Positions 7,066 to 12,706 of a DNA stretch of 12,706 nt are shown here, in pieces. The position numbers and the translations under genes were made by a program. Under the pieces are notes generated by a model. It did no database searches and had not been told where the DNA came from. It saw only the letters and a program-made list of their open reading frames with translations. Positions within the stretch are counted from its first letter, which is position 1; every line of letters starts with the position of its first letter. The DNA comes from DASTYK01 sp964430275 (GTDB taxonomy: Bacteria; Gemmatimonadota; Gemmatimonadetes; Longimicrobiales; RSA9), in contig CAYSGF010000374.1 in assembly GCA_964430275.1 (NCBI GenBank), positions 1-12,706 on the forward strand, in the 5' to 3' direction.

Positions 7066-9372
7066 TCAGGGCGCCATCGCGGCCCACAACATCGGCCAGG
7101 TCGCCACGGTCTGCCCCCGGTAGTTCGGCTGGAATCCGAACAGCACCACGCTGCCATCGCCGACCTCCGCTTCGACGAGCGCGGGTTTCCCGGCGAGGTG
7201 CTCGGGTCCGAGAATCCAGCCGGATACCTTCGGATTCCCGGCTGCGTAGCGCGCGACCACCGTCACGTTCTCACCCTCGATGTCGAACGCGCGCGAATCG
7301 CCCCAGTACCAAACGTGCGCACTCGAGCCGACCCCGCCCGACAGCGGGTTCGATGCATCCACGTCCACGCGCAGGATGGACCCGGGTACGTAGAAGTCCT
7401 GTGGGCGCAGGTCCTCCACCGCGCTCGTGATCGGCAGGTCGAAGAGCTCGGCCGCGAACTCCGTCGCCTGCTCGATCGCGACGAGCCTGCCGCCGCCGCG
7501 GACGAACGCCTCGAGTGCCGCGACGCCGGCATCGCCGATGCCGCCCGTGTACTGTTCGGGTAGCGTGCCCGGCTCGTTCCCCTCGCGGATGGAGCGCGCA
7601 CTCTGCGACTGCAGCACGATCACGTCGTAATCGCGGCCCAGGTTGCCCTGCCGGATGCGCGCATCCTTGAGCGTGTCGTAGCGCAGCTCGTGCATGTCGA
7701 AGACCCAGCGTGTCCAGCCGGCCTCCATCGGCTCCTGCGCGGACTTGTACAGGGCGATGCGCGGCGCATCCCCGCCCGTCAGCACGTCGGGAAGCTCGAA
7801 GCGCCATTCGACCTGGCGGATCGGCTCGGACAGGGTTGGCTGCGCACCCGCCCATTCGTCGACCGCAATCGCCTCGACATCCATCAGCAGTGGCAGCGTG
7901 TGCGCCGTTACGTCGTACGGACGACGCGGCGGGCCGCCGGGATACTCGCGCAGGTCCGGGTACTCCTGGACCTCGAGCATGGTCTGAGCGAACGACGCAT
8001 ACGGCTGCTGCATGGGAATCACGTACGTGCCTGCGGCATAGGAGCGTCCGCCCGTCGTGAACGGCGCGCCTGCGCGGTGCACCTCGACATCCGCCATGGT
8101 CAGGATTCGCAGGATGTGAGCGAGCCCGACCTCGTTCGCCTGGTCTGCAGGGATTACCCACGCCGCCGGCCAGTCGTCCCATCCCTCGACTGCGCGCCGG
8201 TTGATGCGGTAGAAGTTCTCGACCCAGAACTTCCGATTCCTGGCCGCATTCTCGAGCAGAGCAAGCGCGCCCGCTTCCATGTAGTCGACGATGTCGCCGA
8301 CGCCCCATTCACCGCCTTCCCACGGCAGCGGAAAGTTCCAAGTAGCAGTGGCGGCATCGTAGGCGCGGCCGCCTCGCACGCGCTCGGGCGGGATGTCCAC
8401 GGGCGTCGCCAGCCGCGCAGAGGCCGTCTCGCTCAGGATCCGCACACCGCCGTGGTAGTGCTGGTAGGCGCGCGCCGGCGTGAACGCGTCGTAAATCGCA
8501 TTGATGACTACACCTTCCTTGCCATCCGCCGTCAGGCGCGCACCCATGTATGCGCCCAGCTGGTTGAGTGCACTCACGACCGCCGGATCGACGTTGTGCT
8601 CGACCGGGTCGATGTAGGGCGGGAAAAAAATGCGCGCACCCGTCGCACCCATCTGGTGGATGTCGTGCACGATGTGCGGTCGCCAGACATTGTGCGCGTG
8701 CTCGATCGCGAGCTGCGTCTCCTTCTGCGTAAACGCATACCAGTCGCGGTTGTTGTCGTGGCCGATGTAGAACTGGTACAGCCACGGCGGCGATGCACCC
8801 TCGTACGCCGTGCCGACATGCTCCATGTAGAATTCGCTGACCCAGTCCGTACCGTCCGGATTCAGAGAGGGGATGTCGAGCAGGATCACATTGTCGAGGA
8901 TCTCGCCCGTAGCCTCGTCCGTTCCGGATGCCAGCTTGTAGAGCATGCGCGCGGCGGTCAGCCCACCGCCGACCTCCGTGGAGTGGATCTGGTGCGTGAT
9001 GAGCGCGACCGTCCGGGCGTCCTCGAGCAGCGTCGCGAGCTCCGCGTCGCTCGCGATCGTCCGCGGGTCCGCGAGCTTCTGCTGCATGGCGAGCAGCGCG
9101 TCGAGCCGGGCATGATTCTCCGGGCTCGTCACCGTCAGCATCACGAAGGGCCGGCCCATCGTCGTCGTTCCGATGGTGTCGAGGGCTACGCGCGGACTCG
9201 CCTGCGCGAGCTTCTCGTAGTACGCGAGGAGCTGGTCCCAGTCTGCGAGGTGGCGGTCGGCGCCGATCTCGAAGCCGAAGTGGGACTCCGGCGTGGGGAC
9301 CTGCTGCGCCGCGGCCGGTAGCGCAGGGGCAGCCAGGCAGAGCAGTGCCGGCAGGAGGAGACGACGGTTCAT
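7066..9372 (-). CDS. Exported M14-family zinc carboxypeptidase with amidotransferase-like C-terminal part
   Basis: Predicted extracytoplasmic zinc metallopeptidase of 768 residues. The signal peptide MNRRLLLPALLCLAAPALPAAAQQ is cleaved near residue 22. The M14 domain (about 40-390) shows the zinc ligands HSTE (H130, E133), SLNPDG (169-174), GHDNNRDW (204-211) with the substrate-binding Asn/Arg, a third zinc histidine in VHDIHQMG (H236 or H239) and a likely general base E315 in ILSETAS. Beyond the peptidase there is a further long region. Residues about 535-655 have the look of a class I amidotransferase-like fold (PRIALYKS, YDVIVLQSQS, ALEAFVRGGGRLVAIEQAT), followed by beta-rich sequence to the end. 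The ATG at 9370-9372 has a good Shine-Dalgarno (CGGAGG on the minus strand, 9378-9383, 5 nt away). Substrate specificity cannot be read from the sequence. Confidence 0.92.
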   Translation of the reverse strand: MNRRLLLPALLCLAAPALPAAAQQVPTPESHFGFEIGADRHLADWDQLLAYYEKLAQASPRVALDTIGTTTMGRPFVMLTVTSPENHARLDALLAMQQKLADPRTIASDAELATLLEDARTVALITHQIHSTEVGGGLTAARMLYKLASGTDEATGEILDNVILLDIPSLNPDGTDWVSEFYMEHVGTAYEGASPPWLYQFYIGHDNNRDWYAFTQKETQLAIEHAHNVWRPHIVHDIHQMGATGARIFFPPYIDPVEHNVDPAVVSALNQLGAYMGARLTADGKEGVVINAIYDAFTPARAYQHYHGGVRILSETASARLATPVDIPPERVRGGRAYDAATATWNFPLPWEGGEWGVGDIVDYMEAGALALLENAARNRKFWVENFYRINRRAVEGWDDWPAAWVIPADQANEVGLAHILRILTMADVEVHRAGAPFTTGGRSYAAGTYVIPMQQPYASFAQTMLEVQEYPDLREYPGGPPRRPYDVTAHTLPLLMDVEAIAVDEWAGAQPTLSEPIRQVEWRFELPDVLTGGDAPRIALYKSAQEPMEAGWTRWVFDMHELRYDTLKDARIRQGNLGRDYDVIVLQSQSARSIREGNEPGTLPEQYTGGIGDAGVAALEAFVRGGGRLVAIEQATEFAAELFDLPITSAVEDLRPQDFYVPGSILRVDVDASNPLSGGVGSSAHVWYWGDSRAFDIEGENVTVVARYAAGNPKVSGWILGPEHLAGKPALVEAEVGDGSVVLFGFQPNYRGQTVATWPMLWAAMAP

Positions 9373-9407
9373 TGCGGCCTCCGAATGTGTTGTGACGGTA
9401 TTGCGCG

Positions 9408-9436
9408 ATCCTAGCCGACGCGCCGCGGGCAGGCAA
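9408..9436 (-). promoter_or_regulatory. Sigma-70-like promoter for the M14 peptidase gene
   Basis: On the minus strand TTGCCT (9436-9431) is followed after 17 nt by TAGGAT (9413-9408). The -10 ends 35 nt before the ATG, which leaves a leader of about 28 nt containing the CGGAGG ribosome binding site. It is the best promoter-like pair I found in the window. Confidence 0.5.
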
Positions 9437-9512
9437 GCTGGGGCACCCGTATTCTGACTGGCGGAAACGATTGCACTCCGGCATGGTACTACTCCGCTGC
9501 CCGGTCAATCAC

Positions 9513-9517
9513 AGGAG
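9513..9517 (+). promoter_or_regulatory. Ribosome binding site deciding the DUF411 start
   Basis: AGGAG directly abuts an in-frame ATG at 9518 and lies 6 nt before ATG 9524. Only the second ATG has workable spacing, so 9524 is taken as the start. Confidence 0.65.
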
Positions 9518-9523
9518 ATGTCC

Positions 9524-9985
9524 ATGCCGACACGGAGAGAATGGCTGGCCGCCGCGGCGGCCGGTATCGCGGTGACGCTGGCTGCACCACGCGAGGCGCT
9601 CGCACGCATATCCGCGCGGCCGATGCTGCGCGTCCGCAAGAACCCCGGCTGCGGCTGCTGCGACAAGTGGGTCGACCACATGAAAGAGCTCGGCTTCGAC
9701 GCGACGGTCGTCGAGGACCCGAACATCTACGAGTACAAGCAGAAGCTCGGCGTTCCGGGCGAGCTGGTGAGCTGCCATACGGCCGAGGTCGACGGCTACG
9801 TCCTCGAAGGACACGTGCCCGGCGACCTCGTGCAGCGCATGCTCCGCGAAATGCCGAAGATCACTGGCCTCGCCGTGGGCGGCATGCCGATGGGATCGCC
9901 GGGGATGGAGGGACTGCGCAAGGATCCGTACGACGTCGTCGCCTTCACGAAGAACGGCGACACGATGGTCTACGCCCGTCGCTGA
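9524..9985 (+). CDS. DUF411 metal-binding protein, exported
   Basis: A 153-residue DUF411 protein, a family linked to copper and other metal handling. The N-terminus MPTRREWLAAAAAGIAV...AREALA-type leader contains a twin-arginine-like motif (TRREWL) before an alanine-rich core, suggesting export, possibly by Tat. The mature domain starts near residue 34 and has the family motif KNPGCGCCDKW (C43, C45, C46), then SCHTAEVDGYVLEGHVP with a further Cys/His pair, and the methionine-rich GGMPMGSPGMEG. These Cys, His and Met residues are plausible Cu(I) ligands. The metal is inferred; no copper regulator or efflux gene is visible next to it. The downstream methyltransferase begins 4 nt after the stop and may be co-transcribed by position alone. 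Confidence 0.9.
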   Translation: MPTRREWLAAAAAGIAVTLAAPREALARISARPMLRVRKNPGCGCCDKWVDHMKELGFDATVVEDPNIYEYKQKLGVPGELVSCHTAEVDGYVLEGHVPGDLVQRMLREMPKITGLAVGGMPMGSPGMEGLRKDPYDVVAFTKNGDTMVYARR

Positions 9986-9989
9986 CCGC

Positions 9990-10610
9990 GTGCCGTACGC
10001 GCAGAACGGAGCCGCCCCGAAGACATACGACCGCGACTATTTCGACCGCTGGTACCGATCACCGCGTGCCGTAGTGCGCCGTACCGTGGTCGAGCGCAAG
10101 GCGCGCCTCGCCCTGGCGGCGACCGAGCATCTACTGGGGCGCGAAGTCCGCACCGTGCTCGATGTAGGGTGCGGCGAGGCGCCGTGGCGCGGAATGCTGC
10201 GGCGCATCAGGAGCGACGTCGACTACACCGGCATCGATCCGAGCGACTACGTCGTGCGTCGGTACGGCCGCCAGCGCGACGTCCGCCAGGGAACACTCCA
10301 GTCGCTCGACCGCCTCGACCTGTCCCGCAGCTACGATCTCGTCGTCTGTTCGGACGTGCTCCAGTATCTCCCGAACGCGGAAGTGAAGCAGGGGCTGCGC
10401 CTGCTCGCGAAGCGCGTAGGCGGTGTCGCGTTCATCGAGGCGTTCACGGCGGGTGACGACATGGTGGGTGATCGCGAGCTGTGGCACGCCCGGTCCGCCG
10501 GATGGTACCGCCGCGCATTTGCGGATGCCGGCCTCATACCCGTCGGCCTCCATCTCTACATCGGCCCGCGCCTGCGTTCCGCCACGAACGAGCTCGAGCG
10601 CCTGGGCTGA
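9990..10610 (+). CDS. Class I SAM-dependent methyltransferase
   Basis: A small cytoplasmic methyltransferase of 206 residues. Motif I is VLDVGCGEA (56-64), the acidic ribose-binding residue is in YTGIDPSDYV (D83), and motif IV is YDLVVCSDVLQYL (115-127). The C-terminal part (about 140-206) continues the fold with FIEAF and a late beta hairpin. Small-molecule-type methyltransferases of this layout have varied substrates, and nothing in the sequence tells which. The start is GTG 9990, 4 nt after the DUF411 stop, with no clear Shine-Dalgarno, so translational coupling is likely. KTYDRDYFDRWY soon after the start is a common N-terminal pattern in such enzymes and supports this start. The 3' end is convergent with the permease gene, 10 nt away. 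Confidence 0.88.
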   Translation: MPYAQNGAAPKTYDRDYFDRWYRSPRAVVRRTVVERKARLALAATEHLLGREVRTVLDVGCGEAPWRGMLRRIRSDVDYTGIDPSDYVVRRYGRQRDVRQGTLQSLDRLDLSRSYDLVVCSDVLQYLPNAEVKQGLRLLAKRVGGVAFIEAFTAGDDMVGDRELWHARSAGWYRRAFADAGLIPVGLHLYIGPRLRSATNELERLG

Positions 10611-10620
10611 CGCGGCTGTG

Positions 10621-11874
10621 TCAGGGCCGCCGCCGGAGCAACCTCAGCGCGATTCCCACTGCGAGTACCAGCACACCGGTCGCAAGCGTGCGCGCATCGA
10701 GTGCGAGCGCGAGCAGTGCACACGCAGCGACCCCGAATGCCGGTATAAAGGTCGGCAGCCAGCGTCGATCCGCGGGCATGCGCAGCGCTGCAACGTTCGC
10801 AATGCCGTAATACACCAGTATCGTGAATGACGCAGCCGCAACGACGGCGTCGAGTGCACCGGTCGCAGCCACGGCGCCGGCTGCGATGCCGACGGCGATG
10901 ACTGCGGCGCGCGGCACACCCCGGTCGTCGACGTGGCCGAGCAGTTGTGGCAGGTCCTTGCGACGCGCCATCGCAAAGCCCATCCGGCTGAGTCCGAGGA
11001 TCTGGGAAAGCACGACCCCGAGCATTGCGGTCAAACCGCCGATCGCCACGACATGCGGCAGCCAGGCCGACGGTGTCGCATTCGCTGCGACGTAGAGTGG
11101 CGCAGCCGTGCGAGCCAGCGCGGGTGCACCCGCGGTGCCGACCGCGACAGTGGCGACGGCGCCGTAGAGCAGGAGCGCTCCCACGAGCGTAATGCCGACC
11201 GCGCGCGGGATCGTGCGGCGCGGCTCGCGCACCTCCTCGCCGAGCGTCGCAATGCGGGCATAGCCGGTATACGCGAAGAAGAGCAGTGCAGCGGCGCGCG
11301 CAGTGCCGCTCCAACCGTCGGGTGCAAAGGGTGCGAAGGCGGCACGTGTCATCGAGCCCGCGCCGACCACGACGAAACAGAGCAGCGCGCCAACCGATCC
11401 CGCAACGATCAGCAGGTTCACTGTGCTCGTGCGGCGTACGCCGAACAGGTTCAGCACCGTGAAGAGCACGATTGCGCCGACACCGACCGCGCGCTCGGGC
11501 AGTCCCGGCAGCAGCGCGCCGAGGTAGCCGCCGAGACCGATCGCGATCGTGCCCGCCGCCGCCGTCTTGCTCGCGAGGAACATCCAGCCGGCGACGTAGC
11601 CCGGCCACGGTCCGAGCACGCGATAGCCGTACTCGTAGGTGCCGCCCGCATACGGGTACTCCGCTGCCAGCTGAGCGGAGGAGAGCGCGTTCGCCGTAGC
11701 CGCGAGGCCTGCGATCAGTAGTGCAACGACGAGCGCCGGGCCGGCCACTCCTGCTGCGACGCCGGTCACCACGAAAATGCCACCGCCAATGATGGCGCCA
11801 AATCCGATTCCGACGGCGTCGAACAGGCCGAGCTCGCGGCGGAGCGCCTGGGGCGGAGGAGTCGCTGGGCTCAT
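10621..11874 (-). CDS. APC-superfamily amino acid permease
   Basis: A polytopic inner-membrane transporter of 417 residues with about 11-12 hydrophobic helices, of the amino acid/polyamine/organocation family. The first helix has the substrate-binding glycine motif GIGFGAIIGGGIF (22-34). The first loop and following helix read AEYPYAGGTYEYGYRVLGPWPGYVAGW (71-97, abbreviated: Glu72-Pro74, GGTY, LGP). The cytoplasmic loop FFAYTGYARIATLGEEV followed by REPRRTIPRA (199-225) is the family signature. The substrate is unknown. I start at ATG 11872-11874 because the chain MSPATPPPQALRRELGLFDAV matches permease N-termini. The frame is open further upstream to 12084, but that would run into the divergent redoxin gene. 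No good Shine-Dalgarno precedes the ATG. Confidence 0.92.
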   Translation of the reverse strand: MSPATPPPQALRRELGLFDAVGIGFGAIIGGGIFVVTGVAAGVAGPALVVALLIAGLAATANALSSAQLAAEYPYAGGTYEYGYRVLGPWPGYVAGWMFLASKTAAAGTIAIGLGGYLGALLPGLPERAVGVGAIVLFTVLNLFGVRRTSTVNLLIVAGSVGALLCFVVVGAGSMTRAAFAPFAPDGWSGTARAAALLFFAYTGYARIATLGEEVREPRRTIPRAVGITLVGALLLYGAVATVAVGTAGAPALARTAAPLYVAANATPSAWLPHVVAIGGLTAMLGVVLSQILGLSRMGFAMARRKDLPQLLGHVDDRGVPRAAVIAVGIAAGAVAATGALDAVVAAASFTILVYYGIANVAALRMPADRRWLPTFIPAFGVAACALLALALDARTLATGVLVLAVGIALRLLRRRP

Positions 11875-11959
11875 GTGCGGATCTGAACCCGTCGCGGCCG
11901 ACTCCGCAACCTGCTGCGCGACGGCGGCGGGGCCATATGTCCGGACGCGACGCGACACG

Positions 11960-11980
11960 GCTGGCGCCCTCGGCGCCAGC
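11960..11980. repeat. Perfect 9-bp hairpin between permease and peroxiredoxin genes
   Basis: GCTGGCGCC (11960-11968) and GGCGCCAGC (11972-11980) flank the 3-nt loop CTC. The hairpin lies in the 143-bp divergent gap, 37 nt before the peroxiredoxin start. It could be a 5'-leader hairpin or an operator; there is no T-tract after it on either strand. Confidence 0.4.
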
Positions 11981-12017
11981 GCTGCATCTTGGGCGCAGCC
12001 CCAGCCACGGAGCTGCC

Positions 12018-12593
12018 ATGAAACACTGGATGCTGCCCCTGAGCGCTGTCGGTGCGCTCGCCCTCGCCGCACCCGCTGCTGCACAGGAGCCGGAGAACCC
12101 GCCGCCCCTCGAGATCGGCGCGCTCGCGCCGGACTTCGAGCTGCCCGGCGCGACGCGCTACGGCGTGCTCGCCGAGCCCATCCGCCTCAGCGACTTCAAC
12201 GGCAAAACTGTTGTGCTCGCGTTCTTCTTCAGGGCAAGGACGAAGGGCTGAACGATCCAGATGCATGCGTACCGTGATCAGTACGCTCGGATCTTCAACA
12301 ACGGCCGCGGAACCATTCTCATCGCGATCAGTGCGGACTCGATCGGAGAGCTCGCCGCCTGGGCGCGCGACGACGAGTTCCCCTTCCTGATGGCGAGTGA
12401 TGCAGGCACTGAAGTCGCACGCCAGTACGGCGCCCTCGCGTCGCGCCCCGGCATAACGAACCGCAACCTGTTCGTAGTGGGGCCCGACGGCCGGATCGCC
12501 TATCGCGCTGTACCATTTCGCGAGATCGACCCCACGGCGTACGACGAGCTCGCCGAGGTCGTGGACAGCCTGATGCCGGTGGAGGAGAATTAG
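12018..12593 (+). CDS. Secreted peroxiredoxin-like protein with in-frame TGA at the peroxidatic position; candidate selenoprotein
   Basis: AhpC/TSA-type redoxin, predicted to reduce peroxides outside the cytoplasm. Read through the TGA it has 191 residues. Signal peptide MKHWMLPLSAVGALALAAPAAA is cleaved near residue 22. The mature part starts with the family pattern GALAPDFELPG (34-44), LSDFNGKTVVLAFF (58-70), then RARTKG followed by TGA at codon 78 and TIQMHAYRDQY (79-89). Downstream motifs continue in the same frame: ILIAISADS, FPFLMASDAGTEVARQYGA, and GITNRNLFVVGPDGRIAYR with the candidate active-site arginine R149. In relatives the residue at the TGA position is the peroxidatic cysteine (TxGC). 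No cysteine occurs anywhere else, and a stem-loop follows the TGA. A selenocysteine residue (Sec78) is the best explanation; a true stop would leave a 77-residue fragment without an active site. GGAG (12009-12012) is 5 nt before the ATG. If the TGA is a mutation or sequencing error this is a pseudogene or a normal 1-Cys enzyme. Confidence 0.85.
12254..12293 (+). promoter_or_regulatory. Candidate bacterial SECIS stem-loop
   Basis: The TGA is 12249-12251. Directly downstream, GATCC (12254-12258) pairs with GGATC (12289-12293). Within this, GCGTAC (12267-12272) pairs perfectly with GTACGC (12281-12286), with an 8-nt apical loop CGTGATCA (12273-12280) and an asymmetric internal loop. The apical loop begins 21 nt after the TGA and has G as its second base. 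Bacterial SECIS elements lie within the coding region, directly after UGA, with a short apical loop at about this distance and a G near its start, so the geometry fits. No RNA fold was computed. Confidence 0.6.
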
Positions 12594-12602
12594 TTCGGAA
12601 AG

Positions 12603-12706
12603 CCGGAATCCGGAGTGACCGGAATCCGGAGTGCGGAGTGACCGGAATCCGGAATTGCGGAGTGCGGAGCGACCGGAATGACCGGAATGCGGAGTGACCG
12701 GAATGC
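12603..12706. repeat. Degenerate short-motif repeat tract at window edge
   Basis: After the stop at 12593 the sequence turns into alternating short modules: GACCGGAAT (12617, 12640, 12671, 12680 and 12696), plain CCGGAAT (12603 and 12649), and CGGAGTG or GCGGAG linkers. Copies are not evenly spaced and differ by small insertions, as in slippage-generated low-complexity DNA. It continues past the window, so its full length is unknown. No gene is seen in it. Confidence 0.8.

Noticed and set aside
7690..9321. Long plus-strand open frame (543 codons) opposite the M14 gene
   Set aside because: It is antisense to a well-supported gene with signal peptide and zinc motifs; the Arg/Asp/Val-rich product has no domain pattern.
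9471..9492. Promoter TTGCAC ... TACTAC for the DUF411 gene
   Set aside because: The spacing is only 10 nt, too short for a sigma-70 type promoter.
12249..12593. Frameshift or two separate small genes (12018-12251 and 12261-12593)
   Set aside because: ATG 12261 is in the same frame as ATG 12018, so there is no frameshift. The second part begins in the middle of the redoxin fold and has no ribosome binding site of its own.
12603..12706. CRISPR array
   Set aside because: The repeated units are too short (7-9 nt), the spacing is irregular and there are no unique spacers of constant length.

Overview
The window is GC-rich and gene-dense. Several features suggest a Gemmatimonadota-like or similar GC-rich Gram-negative bacterium: a paired M16 peptidase system with one lipoprotein and one plainly exported subunit, a large exported M14 peptidase, an exported redoxin, and many short Ala/Leu-rich signal peptides ending in AQ. 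The phylum is an inference from protein style only; there is no rRNA or marker gene here.

Layout: (1) 1-1338, minus strand: most of a hybrid MaeB-type malic enzyme, cut by the window edge just as its phosphotransacetylase-like domain begins. (2) 1339-1667: divergent regulatory gap with a bulged inverted repeat in front of the next gene. (3) 1668-4612, plus strand: two M16 peptidase genes. The first is a lipoprotein with an intact HxxEH zinc site but no R/Y pair. The second lacks the zinc site but keeps the R/Y pair, as expected of a complementary heterodimer. A strong hairpin follows. (4) 4764-6964, plus strand: an NfeD-like membrane protein and a flotillin, overlapping by ATGA. A hairpin separates them from the convergent M14 gene. 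(5) 7066-9372, minus strand: an exported M14-type zinc carboxypeptidase with an amidotransferase-like C-terminal part; a good sigma-70-like promoter lies upstream. (6) 9524-10610, plus strand: a Tat/Sec-exported DUF411 (probably copper-binding) protein and a small SAM-dependent methyltransferase, 4 bases apart. (7) 10621-11874, minus strand: an APC-family amino acid permease. (8) 12018-12593, plus strand: an exported peroxiredoxin-like protein. (9) 12603-12706: a degenerate short-repeat tract running off the edge.

The most interesting item is gene 8. Its reading frame is interrupted only by one in-frame TGA (12249-12251), exactly where the family has its peroxidatic cysteine. Both flanks stay in the same frame and keep the family motifs. 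A two-part stem-loop (GATCC/GGATC enclosing GCGTAC/GTACGC with an 8-nt loop) begins 2 nt after the TGA, at a spacing typical of a bacterial SECIS element. The simplest reading is a selenocysteine peroxiredoxin. It is also secreted and has no cysteine at all. An ordinary stop codon or a sequencing error (TGC to TGA) is the alternative. The window does not contain selA, selB, selC or selD, so this needs the rest of the genome.
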